Assembly: GCF_900566085.1 (NCBI RefSeq)
Contig: NZ_UPHT01000032.1
Span: 1 to 64,000, forward strand
Length of the DNA: 64,000 bases
DNA from: Mycobacterium attenuatum
Lineage (GTDB): Bacteria > Actinomycetota > Actinomycetes > Mycobacteriales > Mycobacteriaceae
Direction: 5' to 3'
Shown: piece after piece, positions 47,693 to 57,388 of the stretch
Layout: each line of letters begins with the position of its first letter
Position numbering within the stretch: the stretch's first letter is position 1
Made by a program: the position numbers and the translations under genes
Notes under the pieces: model-generated
What the model saw: only the letters and a program-made list of their open reading frames with translations
What the model was told of the DNA's origin: nothing
Database searches by the model: none

Positions 47693-49018
47693 GTGCTTTC
47701 GGCTTTCATCTCATCGCTGCGAACAGTCGACCTGAGACGGAAGATCCTCTTCACGCTGGGCATCGTCATTCTGTACCGGGTCGGCGCCTCGCTGCCGTCT
47801 CCCGGTGTCGACTTTCCGCACGTCCAGCAGTGCATCAAGCAGGCCAGCAGCGGCGAAGCCGGCCAGATCTACTCGCTGATCAACCTGTTCTCCGGCGGCG
47901 CGCTGCTCAAGCTCACGGTGTTCGCGGTCGGGGTGATGCCCTACATCACCGCCAGCATCATCGTGCAGCTGTTGATGGTCGTCATTCCCAGGTTCGAGGA
48001 GCTGAAAAAGGAGGGTCAGTCCGGCCAGGCCAAGATGACGCAGTACACGCGTTACCTGGCCATCGCGCTGGCGATTCTGCAGGCCACCAGCATCGTGGCG
48101 CTGGCGGCCAACAACCAGTTGCTGCAGGGCTGTCAGGAACAGGTCATCGCCGACCAGAGCATCTTCACCCTGGTCGTCATCGTGCTGGTGATGACGAGCG
48201 GCGCGGCGCTGGTGATGTGGATGGGCGAGTTGATCACCGAACGCGGGATCGGCAACGGCATGTCGCTGCTGATCTTTGTCGGTATCGCGGCCCGCATTCC
48301 GGCGGAGGGTCAGCAGATCATGGAGAGCCGCGGTGGCGCGGTCTTCGCTGCGGTGTGTGCGGCCACGCTGATCATCATCGTCGGTGTGGTGTTCGTCGAG
48401 CAGGGCCAGCGCCGCATCCCGGTGCAATACGCAAAGCGCATGGTGGGCCGGCGGATGTACGGGGGAACCTCGACATATCTGCCGCTCAAGGTCAACCAGG
48501 CCGGTGTCATCCCGGTGATCTTTGCCTCGTCGCTGATCTACATTCCGCATTTGATCACGCAGCTGGTCCGCAGCGGCACCGGCGGTGTAGGCCACGGGTG
48601 GTGGGACAAGTTCGTCGCCACCTACTTGTCCGACCCCAGCAATGTTGGCTACATCGTCATCTACTTCGGTTTGATCATCTTCTTCACGTATTTCTATGTG
48701 TCGATCTCGTTCAATCCCGACGAGCGTGCCGATGAGATGAAAAAGTTCGGCGGCTTTATTCCGGGCATTCGCCCGGGCCGCCCGACCGCCGACTATCTGC
48801 GTTATGTGCTGAGCCGGATTACTCTGCCGGGATCGATCTACCTGGGCGTGATCGCGGTGTTGCCCAACCTGTTTCTCCAGATCGGCAACACCGGCGGAGT
48901 CCAGAACCTACCCTTCGGGGGTACCGCAGTCCTGATCATGATCGGTGTCGGCTTGGATACGGTCAAACAGATCGAGAGTCAGCTCATGCAGCGTAACTAC
49001 GAAGGGTTCCTCAAGTGA
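47693..49018 (+). CDS. secY: Sec translocon subunit SecY
   Basis: A 441-aa, ten-helix membrane channel. GTG 47693 follows AGGAGGAA and gives the [20 protein letters not shown] opening. Conserved blocks are [36 protein letters not shown] [20 protein letters not shown], and the ribosome-binding loops [11 protein letters not shown] and [14 protein letters not shown]. It overlaps adk by 4 bp. Confidence 0.98.
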   Translation: MLSAFISSLRTVDLRRKILFTLGIVILYRVGASLPSPGVDFPHVQQCIKQASSGEAGQIYSLINLFSGGALLKLTVFAVGVMPYITASIIVQLLMVVIPRFEELKKEGQSGQAKMTQYTRYLAIALAILQATSIVALAANNQLLQGCQEQVIADQSIFTLVVIVLVMTSGAALVMWMGELITERGIGNGMSLLIFVGIAARIPAEGQQIMESRGGAVFAAVCAATLIIIVGVVFVEQGQRRIPVQYAKRMVGRRMYGGTSTYLPLKVNQAGVIPVIFASSLIYIPHLITQLVRSGTGGVGHGWWDKFVATYLSDPSNVGYIVIYFGLIIFFTYFYVSISFNPDERADEMKKFGGFIPGIRPGRPTADYLRYVLSRITLPGSIYLGVIAVLPNLFLQIGNTGGVQNLPFGGTAVLIMIGVGLDTVKQIESQLMQRNYEGFLK

Positions 49019-49560
49019 GAGTCGTGTTGCTGGGACCGCCCGGGGCGGGCAAGGGGACGCAAGCTCAAAAGCTGGCCGAGAAGCTGGGCATCCCGCAGAT
49101 CTCCACCGGCGAACTGTTCCGCCAGAACATCCAGGAAGGCACCAAGCTGGGCTTGGAGGCCAAGCGCTACCTGGATGCCGGCAACCTGGTGCCGTCCGAT
49201 CTGACCAACGAACTCGTCGACGATCGGCTGAACAACCCCGACGCGGCCAACGGCTTCATCCTGGACGGATATCCGCGCTCGGTGGACCAGGCCAAGGCGC
49301 TGCACGAGATGCTCGAACGCCGGGGGACCGACATCGACGCCGTCCTGGAGTTCCGGGTTTCGGAGGGCGTGTTGCTGGAGCGGCTCAAAGGCCGTGGTCG
49401 GGCCGACGACACCGACGATGTCATCCTCAACCGGATGAAGGTCTACCGCGACGAGACGGCGCCGCTGCTGGAGTACTACAGCAGCCAGCTGAAGACCGTC
49501 GACGCGGTCGGCACCATGGATGAAGTCTTCACTCGCGCGCTGCAGGCTCTGGGGAAGTAG
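49015..49560 (+). CDS. adk: Adenylate kinase
   Basis: A 181-aa short-form kinase, interconverting ATP + AMP and 2 ADP. The P-loop is [12 protein letters not shown], the AMP-binding part is [10 protein letters not shown] and [13 protein letters not shown], and the LID is the short form with [13 protein letters not shown], lacking a zinc site. It overlaps secY. Confidence 0.98.
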   Translation: MRVVLLGPPGAGKGTQAQKLAEKLGIPQISTGELFRQNIQEGTKLGLEAKRYLDAGNLVPSDLTNELVDDRLNNPDAANGFILDGYPRSVDQAKALHEMLERRGTDIDAVLEFRVSEGVLLERLKGRGRADDTDDVILNRMKVYRDETAPLLEYYSSQLKTVDAVGTMDEVFTRALQALGK

Positions 49561-49562
49561 CC

Positions 49563-50363
49563 ATGCGTGCCCTGGCACGGTTGCGGGGCCGCAAAGTCGT
49601 GCCACAACGCAGTGCCGGCGAACTTGACGCGATGGCAGCCGCGGGCGCCGTGGTGGCTGCGGCCCTGCGGGCCGTGCGCGCGGCGGCGGACGCCGGCGTG
49701 TCCAGTCAGACCCTCGACGACATCGCCGAGACGGTGATCCGCGAAGCCGGCGCCACCCCGTCGTTCCTGGGCTATCACGGCTACCCGGCGTCGATCTGCG
49801 TTTCGGTCAATGACCGGGTGGTCCACGGCATTCCCTCCGCCGCCGAGATCCTGGCCGCCGGTGATCTGGTGTCGGTCGACTGCGGCGCGGTCTTGGACGG
49901 CTGGCACGGCGACGCGGCCATAACGTTCGGGGTGGGACCGCTCAATCCGGCCGACGAAGCCCTGTCAGATGCGACCCGGGAATCGCTGGAGGCCGGAATC
50001 AAGGCGATGGTGGTCGGCAATCGTCTGACCGACGTCTCGCATGCCATCGAGCGGGGCGCCCGCACCGCCGAAGTCCGATACGGCCGCTCCTTCGGAATCG
50101 TCGACGGGTACGGCGGACATGGGATCGGCCGGCAGATGCACATGGATCCGTTTCTGCCCAACGAAGGCGCTCCCGGGCGCGGGCCGGTACTGGCCGCGGG
50201 CTCGGTGCTGGCCATCGAGCCCATGTTGACCCTCGGCACCGCCAGGACCGTGGTGCTCGAGGACAACTGGACAGTCACTACTGCCGACGGATCGCGTGCG
50301 GCACACTGGGAACACACAGTGGCGGTAACCGAGGACGGACCCCGAATCCTGACCTTTGGTTAG
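49563..50363 (+). CDS. mapA: Methionine aminopeptidase
   Basis: A 266-aa type I enzyme that removes initiator Met. Metal ligands are visible in [20 protein letters not shown] (two Asp), [11 protein letters not shown] (His), AIEPMLTLG (Glu) and [13 protein letters not shown] (Glu). It starts two bases after adk. Confidence 0.97.
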   Translation: MRALARLRGRKVVPQRSAGELDAMAAAGAVVAAALRAVRAAADAGVSSQTLDDIAETVIREAGATPSFLGYHGYPASICVSVNDRVVHGIPSAAEILAAGDLVSVDCGAVLDGWHGDAAITFGVGPLNPADEALSDATRESLEAGIKAMVVGNRLTDVSHAIERGARTAEVRYGRSFGIVDGYGGHGIGRQMHMDPFLPNEGAPGRGPVLAAGSVLAIEPMLTLGTARTVVLEDNWTVTTADGSRAAHWEHTVAVTEDGPRILTFG

Positions 50364-50415
50364 ATAGCTGAACCAAACACCTACTCGACTCGTGTCAGAA
50401 GCGGGAGGTGATCGA

Positions 50416-50961
50416 GTGGGTCGGGTGCCCGGTGCTCGGGCCGCGTCCGGGGCCGCAGAAGCCGCGCTGATGAAGGCGCTCTACGACGAGCACGCCGCGG
50501 TGTTGTGGCGTTATGCGCTGCGGTTGACCGGCGACGCGAGCCAGGCCGAGGACGTCGTCCAGGAGACCTTGCTGCGGGCATGGCAGCATCCGGAAGTGAT
50601 AGGTGATGCCGAGCGGTCGGCGCGCGCGTGGTTGTTCACCGTCGCGCGCAACATGATCATCGACGATCGGCGCAGCGCACGGTCACGCAATGTCGTCGGC
50701 TCCACCGACGAATCGGGCGCGCCCGAGCAGTCCGTGCCCGACGAGGTGAACGCGGCGCTGGACCGGTTGCTGATCGCCGAGGCCATGGCGCACTTGTCCG
50801 GTGAGCACCGGGCCGTGATCGAGCGGTCCTACTATCGTGGATGGACCACGGCGCAGATTGCCAGCGACCTTGGAATCGCCGAAGGCACCGTCAAGTCGCG
50901 ACTGCACTACGCGGTGCGGGCACTGCGGCTCGGGCTGCAAGAGCTTGGGGTGACGCGATGA
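50416..50961 (+). CDS. sigL: ECF sigma factor SigL
   Basis: A 181-aa ECF sigma factor. Region 2 includes LYDEHAAVLWRYALRLTGDA and EDVVQETLLRAWQH, and region 4 has HRAVIERSYYRGWTTAQIAS and LGIAEGTVKSRLHYAVRALR. GTG 50416 was chosen because GGGAGG lies 7 bp upstream and the length fits M. tuberculosis SigL; GTG 50392 is upstream. It is kept inactive by RslA, encoded next. Confidence 0.93.
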   Translation: MGRVPGARAASGAAEAALMKALYDEHAAVLWRYALRLTGDASQAEDVVQETLLRAWQHPEVIGDAERSARAWLFTVARNMIIDDRRSARSRNVVGSTDESGAPEQSVPDEVNAALDRLLIAEAMAHLSGEHRAVIERSYYRGWTTAQIASDLGIAEGTVKSRLHYAVRALRLGLQELGVTR

Positions 50962-51039
50962 CGGCAGGACAGACTCGAGGCACTGTTCACAGACCCATCC
51001 GGGCGGCCGTGGGTTCCGAATACTTGAGGGTGACAGGAG

Positions 51040-51807
51040 ATGGATGACATGGTCACGTCGCTTCGGGGGCTGGGCCCGCCCGGTGACAACGAGGGGTATG
51101 ACCTCACGGCCGGTCACCACCCCCGGTATGAGATGTGGGACGCCGCTTACGTTTTGGGGTCGCTGTCGGCGACTGACCGCCGCGAATACGAAGAGCACAT
51201 GAGTGGGTGTGCCGCCTGCCGGCGCGCCGTCGCCGAGCTTTCCGGTGTGCCCGCATTGCTTTCGCAGCTCGACGGCGACGAGGTGGCGGCGATGAACGAG
51301 TCCGGCACCGGCACGGATGGTCCGCCGGCTCCGCAGCTGTCGCCGCAGTTGTTGCCGTCGTTGCTGGCAACGGTGCGCTGGCGCCGTCGCCGCGCCCGGC
51401 TGACCACATGGGCGGCCTCGGCCGCGGCGGCCATGGTGTTGGGGATCGCTGTGCTGGTTGGTGTCCAGAGTCATTCCGGATCGCCGCAACCGGCGGTGTC
51501 GGCGCAACCGATGGCGCAGGTGGGGACCAACCTCTTGGCGTCGACGGTGTCGCTTCGCCCCGAGCACTGGGGGACGTTCATCAACCTGCGGTGTGTTTGC
51601 CTGGCTCCGCCGGATGCGCACCACGACACGCTGGCGATGGTGGTGGTGGGTCGTGACGGCAGCCAAACCCGCCTGGCGACGTGGGTGGCCGAACCCGGCC
51701 ACACCGCGACACCGGCCGGCAGCATCTCGACGCCGGTTGATCGGATCGCCGCCGTGCAAGTGGTTTCCGCCGATACCGGCCAAGTGCTGCTGCAGCGTTC
51801 GCTCTGA
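51040..51807 (+). CDS. rslA: Zinc-binding membrane anti-sigma factor RslA
   Basis: A 255-aa anti-sigma factor. The cytoplasmic ZAS motif is EEHMSGCAACRRAV (H-x3-C-x2-C), which in M. tuberculosis releases SigL on oxidation. One membrane helix (TTWAASAAAAMVLGIAVLVG) is near residue 130, and an extracytoplasmic domain follows. It is 78 bp after sigL. Confidence 0.92.
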   Translation: MDDMVTSLRGLGPPGDNEGYDLTAGHHPRYEMWDAAYVLGSLSATDRREYEEHMSGCAACRRAVAELSGVPALLSQLDGDEVAAMNESGTGTDGPPAPQLSPQLLPSLLATVRWRRRRARLTTWAASAAAAMVLGIAVLVGVQSHSGSPQPAVSAQPMAQVGTNLLASTVSLRPEHWGTFINLRCVCLAPPDAHHDTLAMVVVGRDGSQTRLATWVAEPGHTATPAGSISTPVDRIAAVQVVSADTGQVLLQRSL

Positions 51808-51858
51808 ATTCGCCCGGCCCGCGGTGAACTGAAGTTCGCCGCGGGTCGTGTTACCGAC

Positions 51859-53568
51859 ATGCCCAGGAAGCACCGGGTGGTCGACCACATCGTGAACCAC
51901 CTCGCGGCAATCGGAGTCGACCACGTCTTCGGTGTGGACGGAGCCAACATCGAAGATCTCTACGACGCCGCGCATTTCCACCCGTCGCTGTGCGCCATCC
52001 TGGCCAAGCACGAATTCTCCGCCGCCGCAATGGCTGACGGGTACAGCCGCAGCGGATGCGGATTAGGTGTTGTGGCGGCGACTTCCGGCGGCGGCGCCCT
52101 CAACCTCGTGGCCGGCCTGGGCGAGTCGCTCGCAAGCCGGGTGCCGGTGCTCGCCCTGGTGGGCCAAGCCGCCACCACGCTGGACGGCCGGGGCGCCTTC
52201 CAGGACACCAGTGGGCGCAACGGATCGCTGGATGCCGAAGCGGTATTTACCGCGGTGTCGCTGTCGTGCCAGCGGATGCTCGCCCCGGCCGACATTGCCT
52301 CGGCCCTGCCGCGGGCCATCGCCGCGGCGCGTACCGGTGGTCCGGCAGTGCTGTTGCTGCCCAAGGATATTCAGCAGGGGTACGTGGAGGCCCAGGAGCG
52401 CAGCGAGGCGCCGGGGGAGGTGCGGCCCATCGGCAACCCCTATCCCATCGCGCGGATTTTGCGCCGGGCGAACGGCCCGGTCACGATGATCGTCGGCGAG
52501 CAGGTCGCGCGCGACGACTGCCGCCCGGAGCTCGAACAGCTGCGAGCGGTGTTGCGGGCGCGCGTGGCGACCGTGCCGGAGGCCAAGGATGTCGCGGGAA
52601 CACCGGGGCTTGGGTCGTCGTCGGCGCTGGGAGTGACCGGCGTCATGGGCCACCCGAACGTGGCCGACGCGGTGGCCGGCAGCGCGGTGTGCCTCGTCGT
52701 CGGCACCCGCTTACCCGTTACCGCCCGCGCCGGCATGGAAGAAGCGCTGGCCGCGGTGCCAACGGTGTCGATCGGTTCCGCGCCGCCCTACCTTCCCTGT
52801 ACCCATGTGCACACCGACGACCTACGCGGCTCGCTACGCATCCTCACCCAGGCGCTCTCGGGTTCCGGGCGGCCTACCGGCCTGCGAGTGCCCGACATGG
52901 TGCAGCGCACCGAGCTGCGGCCCCCGGGTTGGACGGGTCCGGGCGTGCGGTACCGCGATGCCATGACCGTGCTCAACGATGTGCTGCCCGACGGCACCGA
53001 CATCGTAGTCGACGCCGGCAACACCGGGGCCGCCGCGATCCACTACCTGGGTGCCCGTCGGGGCGGCAGGTTCGCTGTCGCGCTCGGCATGGGCGGCATG
53101 GGCTACAGCTTCGGGGCCGGCATCGGAATGGCCTTGGGCCGCGCCAACAGTGGACGGCCTGCGGGGCGCACCGTGGTGATCGCCGGGGATGGAGCGTTTT
53201 TCATGCACGGCATGGAGGTGCACACCGCCGTTCAGTACCGGCTTCCGGTGACGTTCGTGCTGTTCAACAACAACGCCCATGCGATGTGTGTGACCCGCGA
53301 GCAGCTGTTCTACGGAGACCTCTACAGCTACAACAGATTTCGCCGCAGCCGGCTGGGCTCGGGGCTGGCGGCGATGTTTCCCGGTCTGACATCCGTCGAC
53401 GTCTCCGACATCGAGCGCTTCCGAACGGCGGTGCGCGCCGCCGTCGGCGTCCACGGACCGGCGGTGGTCAGTGTCGAGTGCGCTGCCGACGAAATCCCGC
53501 CGTTCGCACCATTTCTGGTTACACCTATCGCAGAGGAGAACCGTACTGATGTCGCTGCCAGCGCTTGA
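51859..53568 (+). CDS. ThDP-dependent carboligase/decarboxylase (IlvB-like), first gene of inserted operon
   Basis: A 569-aa three-domain thiamine-diphosphate enzyme. The activating Glu is in ILAKHEFSAAAMADGYSRSG, and the ThDP/Mg motif runs GDGAFFMHGMEVHTAVQYRL to FVLFNNN. The middle domain lacks obvious FAD features of acetolactate synthase. Such proteins decarboxylate 2-oxo acids and can join the resulting aldehyde unit to an acceptor. It is followed by an SRPBCC protein, a KAS III-like protein and an aminotransferase with overlaps or short gaps. M. tuberculosis has none of these between rslA and Rv0737, so it is a likely biosynthetic insertion. Confidence 0.85.
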   Translation: MPRKHRVVDHIVNHLAAIGVDHVFGVDGANIEDLYDAAHFHPSLCAILAKHEFSAAAMADGYSRSGCGLGVVAATSGGGALNLVAGLGESLASRVPVLALVGQAATTLDGRGAFQDTSGRNGSLDAEAVFTAVSLSCQRMLAPADIASALPRAIAAARTGGPAVLLLPKDIQQGYVEAQERSEAPGEVRPIGNPYPIARILRRANGPVTMIVGEQVARDDCRPELEQLRAVLRARVATVPEAKDVAGTPGLGSSSALGVTGVMGHPNVADAVAGSAVCLVVGTRLPVTARAGMEEALAAVPTVSIGSAPPYLPCTHVHTDDLRGSLRILTQALSGSGRPTGLRVPDMVQRTELRPPGWTGPGVRYRDAMTVLNDVLPDGTDIVVDAGNTGAAAIHYLGARRGGRFAVALGMGGMGYSFGAGIGMALGRANSGRPAGRTVVIAGDGAFFMHGMEVHTAVQYRLPVTFVLFNNNAHAMCVTREQLFYGDLYSYNRFRRSRLGSGLAAMFPGLTSVDVSDIERFRTAVRAAVGVHGPAVVSVECAADEIPPFAPFLVTPIAEENRTDVAASA

Positions 53569-54226
53569 CGATATCTTGACCCACGCCCATGCTGGTACCG
53601 GCGTCGTGGCGCCGATCGAGGGGTTGACCCGCATCGAAACCAGCCCGCGCGAGAAGGCCACCCCGATCATCATGGAGATGATGAGGTCGGTGTATCCGCA
53701 TGATCAGGTTTTCGGGCAGTACTGCACCGTGACCGATTTCATCGATTGTCCCCCCGATGAGCTGTACGACTACATGGCCGACACGCGCAGCCTCGAGGAG
53801 TGGACGTACAGCCTGCGCGGCTTCGCGCCGACCGACGAGCCGGGGCTGTGGCTGGCCTACGACCGGCTCGGATCGCAGACCAAGATCTACACCCGCACCA
53901 TCGCCAACGAGCAGGCCCGGACGGTGGACTACCACTGCGCCTGGGATCAAGGCAAGCATCTGTGGATGGTCTACCTGATGCGCGTCGTCGACGCACAGGT
54001 GGTCCTCGACAAGCCGGGTTCGGTTGTGCTGTGGACGAATTGCCATCATCCCTTCTACGACCACAACCCCTACCCGCAGACCGCGCCGCCCGACCGTCCC
54101 ATTTGGGTGGGGGATTTCTGGGATATGTTCGCCGCGGGCCACTTGCTGGAACTAAAGAACCTCAAGGCCATCGCGGAATACCGGCACCGCAACGGCTTGC
54201 CCGTCGTCCCCATCTGGATGAGGTGA
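53549..54226 (+). CDS. SRPBCC (START-like) family protein
   Basis: A 225-aa protein from ATG 53549, after AGAGGAGAA. The helix-grip fold is suggested by YCTVTDFIDCPPDELYDYMA and TRSLEEWTYSLRGF, then DYHCAWDQGKHLWMVYLMRV and DKPGSVVLWTNCHHPFYD. Members bind hydrophobic ligands, and some act as polyketide cyclases or hydrolases. The gene overlaps the ThDP enzyme by 20 bp. No catalytic residue can be named. Confidence 0.6.
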   Translation: MSLPALDDILTHAHAGTGVVAPIEGLTRIETSPREKATPIIMEMMRSVYPHDQVFGQYCTVTDFIDCPPDELYDYMADTRSLEEWTYSLRGFAPTDEPGLWLAYDRLGSQTKIYTRTIANEQARTVDYHCAWDQGKHLWMVYLMRVVDAQVVLDKPGSVVLWTNCHHPFYDHNPYPQTAPPDRPIWVGDFWDMFAAGHLLELKNLKAIAEYRHRNGLPVVPIWMR

Positions 54227-54231
54227 AATCC

Positions 54232-55251
54232 ATGGTGAGCCAACCCGTTAGTCTCATCGACGTTTCCAGTTATCTGCCCGGGGAGCCGATCGGTGCGGAC
54301 TACTACGCGCAATTCGCCGAATCCGACGACCTGCGTGACAGCCGCATGTTTCGTGCGCCGGCGTTTCGCCATCATGTCGCCCCGGATGAGACCGCGGTCG
54401 ACATGGTGGAGCGTGCGGCGCGGGGGTTGATCGAACGCCATGGCGAGGAGGTGATCGAGACCGTCGATGTACTGATCACCCACACCCAGGCGCCGGATAT
54501 GCCGTTCTACGGTGCCGGTGGCGGCATTGCGCACCGCCTCGGCATGCGACCGTCGTGGGTGCTGGACTTGCACAATGGTGGATGCGCAGCATTTGTGTTG
54601 GCGCTCAACGTCGCTCGCCAACTATTGATCTCCGGCGCGGGTCGCACGGCGCTGATCGCGATTGCGCAGAACTCGGCCGGCCAGGTATTCGATCAACCCG
54701 GAGTCCGCCGTAAGGCGCAGGCGGCGGTACCCGGCGACGGGGCTGCGGTGGGCTTGGTCGCACTGACGGACCGCTCGCCCATTCTGGGGGTCGAATGCCG
54801 CACCTACGGCGAATACGCCGGCGAGATGACCCTTGCCCCCGATCCGCCGCGCAAGTGGTGGCAACCCGGCGCCGGTGAGCTCTGTATCGGGTTCACCGAG
54901 AGCAAGATCACCAAGGTGCTGGCCCGCGGCAACCGGCAGGTTCCCGAGGTGGCGCTTGCCGTGTGCGATCGAATCAACATGCCCGCCAAGGATATTGATC
55001 TACTGGTCACCAATCAGCCGAACCGGGTGTTCCTGCGGAACTGGCGCGAAGCACTCGAACTGGCCAACGAACGGCACTTAGACACCTTCGACGCGTGCGG
55101 AAACCTGTTCGGTGCGGGGATTCCGGTCAACCTGGATCGGGCGATCACGACCGGGCGGATGGCCGCCGGCGCGGTAGTCATGATGGCCGGGTTCGCCCAC
55201 GCCGGCGATTTCGCCGGGGCGGCGGCGATGCGCTGGGGCGGGCGGCCCTGA
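54232..55251 (+). CDS. KAS III-like thiolase-fold protein with altered catalytic triad
   Basis: A 339-aa FabH-fold protein. The nucleophile Cys118 lies in HNGGCAAFVLALNVA, and Asn291 in ACGNLFGAGIPVNL fits the oxyanion Asn. The usual His of the HQAN motif is replaced by Asn261 in LLVTNQPNRVF. Loss of that His argues against normal decarboxylative condensation and for acyl transfer or another ligation. ATG 54232 or GTG 54235 is the start, five bases after the SRPBCC gene. Its stop overlaps the aminotransferase start. Confidence 0.85.
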   Translation: MVSQPVSLIDVSSYLPGEPIGADYYAQFAESDDLRDSRMFRAPAFRHHVAPDETAVDMVERAARGLIERHGEEVIETVDVLITHTQAPDMPFYGAGGGIAHRLGMRPSWVLDLHNGGCAAFVLALNVARQLLISGAGRTALIAIAQNSAGQVFDQPGVRRKAQAAVPGDGAAVGLVALTDRSPILGVECRTYGEYAGEMTLAPDPPRKWWQPGAGELCIGFTESKITKVLARGNRQVPEVALAVCDRINMPAKDIDLLVTNQPNRVFLRNWREALELANERHLDTFDACGNLFGAGIPVNLDRAITTGRMAAGAVVMMAGFAHAGDFAGAAAMRWGGRP

Positions 55252-56258
55252 TGCTCACCGTCGCGACCCCGAGTGCGATCGACCCGTGTGCGTTGTCGCT
55301 CAACGAGAATCCGTTTCCACCGCTGCCGGCGGTGCGCGCGGCGCTGATTCGCTCGATCGAGGCGGTGAACCGGTATCCGGAGTTTCTGCCGCAGCGCCTG
55401 CGCGAATTGATCGCCGCCCATATCAGCATGCCCGTCGACCAGGTGGTGCTCGGTGCCGGTGCGACCGGAGTGGTGATGCAGGCCATCCGGGCGGTGACCG
55501 TGCCCGGCGATGCGATAGCGATGGCCACGCCGACCTTCGACGGATATCCGATCGTCGCGCAGCTGGCGGGACTGATCGTGGTGACCGTCCCCCTCGACGA
55601 ATACGGCCACCACGATCTGGGCGCGCTGGCCGACGCCGCCACCCACGCCCGAGTGGTGGTGCTGTGCCGGCCGCACAATCCGACCGGCACGCTGGAGCCG
55701 GCGCCGGCGGTGGCGCGGTTCCTGAGCCGGGTACCGCCGGACACCGTGGTACTGCTCGACGAGGCGTACATCGAATTCGCCATGCCGCAGCATCGAATCG
55801 ACGCTGCGGCATTGCTTTCCCGGTTCCCCAATGTGCTGGTGGTTCGGACCTTTTCCAAGGCCTACGGGCTGGCCGGGCTGCGGATCGGTTACGGCCTGGC
55901 CGCGGCGGAGCTGGCCGCAGCGATGTGGGCGCAGCAGCTTCCGTTCGGCATGGCCGGCACCGGCTTACTCGCGGTCGCCGCTTCCTATGAGGCCGAAGAC
56001 CAGCTGGCGCACCGGATTCGACTGATCACGGCCCAACGGCGCTATCTTCAGCAGCAATTGAGCGCGATGGGGATATTCACCACCGACGCGCACGCCAACT
56101 TCATGTACCTGCCGTCGAGGGGTCGGCGTTGGGATGAAGTTTTCACCCGGGCCGGCTTGCAGGTCCGGCCGTACCCGGACGGCGGTGCGCGGATAACCGT
56201 GGGCAGCCTCGCGTCAACTCTGGCGGTGTTGCGCGCGGTCGGAAAATCTGCCGCGTGA
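55251..56258 (+). CDS. PLP aminotransferase (HisC/CobD-like)
   Basis: A 335-aa fold-type I PLP enzyme. It has SLNENPFPPLPAV at the start, GAGATGVVMQAI (cofactor phosphate cup), CRPHNPTGT, LLDEAYIEF (Asp stacking PLP) and the Schiff-base Lys in TFSKAYGLAGLRIGYG. It resembles histidinol-phosphate aminotransferases but is in an operon with a ThDP enzyme and a KAS III-like protein. It could supply or use a 2-oxo acid or an amino acid in that pathway. ATG 55251 overlaps the previous stop. Confidence 0.85.
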   Translation: MLTVATPSAIDPCALSLNENPFPPLPAVRAALIRSIEAVNRYPEFLPQRLRELIAAHISMPVDQVVLGAGATGVVMQAIRAVTVPGDAIAMATPTFDGYPIVAQLAGLIVVTVPLDEYGHHDLGALADAATHARVVVLCRPHNPTGTLEPAPAVARFLSRVPPDTVVLLDEAYIEFAMPQHRIDAAALLSRFPNVLVVRTFSKAYGLAGLRIGYGLAAAELAAAMWAQQLPFGMAGTGLLAVAASYEAEDQLAHRIRLITAQRRYLQQQLSAMGIFTTDAHANFMYLPSRGRRWDEVFTRAGLQVRPYPDGGARITVGSLASTLAVLRAVGKSAA

Positions 56259-56305
56259 ACCTCGTGTGTTGACCCGATGGGCCCGGCGGTGCGGTATGAA
56301 AGGGC

Positions 56306-56818
56306 GTGGCTGCATCACGACCGGAGAAACCTGACCCGATCGCCGTGGCTCGGGCCAACTGGGAGAAGGCCGGCTGGGGTGACGTGGCGCCGGGCATGGT
56401 CGCGGTGACGTCGGTGATGCGGGCACACCAGATCCTGCTCGCTCGCGTCGAAACGGCGCTGCGCCCCTACGATCTCAGCTTCTCGCGTTTCGAGCTGCTT
56501 CGCCTCTTGGCGTTCAGCCGAACCGGAGCATTGCCGATCACCAAGGCCTCCGACCGCCTGCAGGTTCATGTCACCAGCGTCACGCACGCGATCCGCCGCC
56601 TGGAAGCCGACGGGCTGGTACGACGGGTGCCGCACCCCACCGACGGGCGGACCACGTTGGTGCAGATCACCGAGTTGGGGCGCGCGACCGTCGAGGGCGC
56701 CACCTTGACCCTCAACGAGCAGGTGTTCGACGACATCGGAATGGACGCTAACGAATCGGCGGCGCTGGTGTCGGCCATCGAAACCTTGCGGCGCAACGCC
56801 GGAGATTTCACCGATTGA
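56306..56818 (+). CDS. MarR-family regulator (Rv0737-like)
   Basis: A 170-aa winged-helix regulator. Recognition parts include SFSRFELLRLLAFSRTGALP, DRLQVHVTSVTHAIRRLEAD and the wing GLVRRVPHPTDGRTTLV. It starts at GTG 56306. It follows the inserted four-gene operon directly and is upstream of a DinB-like gene, so its target could be either. Confidence 0.88.
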   Translation: MAASRPEKPDPIAVARANWEKAGWGDVAPGMVAVTSVMRAHQILLARVETALRPYDLSFSRFELLRLLAFSRTGALPITKASDRLQVHVTSVTHAIRRLEADGLVRRVPHPTDGRTTLVQITELGRATVEGATLTLNEQVFDDIGMDANESAALVSAIETLRRNAGDFTD

Positions 56819-56838
56819 ACCGAGAGAAAGGCACGTCA

Positions 56839-57387
56839 GTGGACCCACTAGTTGCTCACCAGCGAGCGCAGGATGCGTTCGCCGGCGTCCTCGCCAACGT
56901 CAGCCCCGAACAGCACGGCGCTGCGACACCCTGCTCGGAGTGGACCGTGCGGGATCTGATCGAACATGTCATCAGCGGCAACGAACACGTCGGGCAATGG
57001 GCGCAACACCCGGTTGAGCCGTCTGCACGGCCCGACGACGTGCTGGCCGCCCACCGGACCGCGGCCGCCGCCGCCCACGAGGTTTTCGCCGCGCCGGACG
57101 GGATGTCCACCACCTTCAAGCTGCCGTTCGGGGAGCTGCCCGGCCAGGTGTTCGTCGGGATCCGCACCAGCGATGTGCTGACTCACGCCTGGGATCTGGC
57201 GGCCGCCACGGGTCAATCCACCGATCTGGATCCCGAATTGGCGACCCAACAGCTCTCCGCCGTGCGCGCATTCGTGGGGCCGCAGTTCCGCGGGCCGGGC
57301 AAGCCCTTCGCCGAGGAACAGCCGTGCTCACCCGAGCGTGCGCCCGCCGACCAACTTGCCGCATTCCTGGGCCGAGAGGTCCAGTGA
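56839..57387 (+). CDS. DinB/maleylpyruvate isomerase-like protein (Rv0738-like)
   Basis: A 182-aa four-helix protein of the TIGR03086/DinB_2 group, some of which are mycothiol-dependent transferases. PCSEWTVRDLIEHVISGNEH holds the metal-binding His, and VLTHAWDLAAATGQ a second. GTG 56839, after AAAGG, gives the same length as I recall for Rv0738; the frame is open to TTG 56815. It is convergent with mmsB. Confidence 0.82.
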   Translation: MDPLVAHQRAQDAFAGVLANVSPEQHGAATPCSEWTVRDLIEHVISGNEHVGQWAQHPVEPSARPDDVLAAHRTAAAAAHEVFAAPDGMSTTFKLPFGELPGQVFVGIRTSDVLTHAWDLAAATGQSTDLDPELATQQLSAVRAFVGPQFRGPGKPFAEEQPCSPERAPADQLAAFLGREVQ

Positions 57388-57388
57388 G

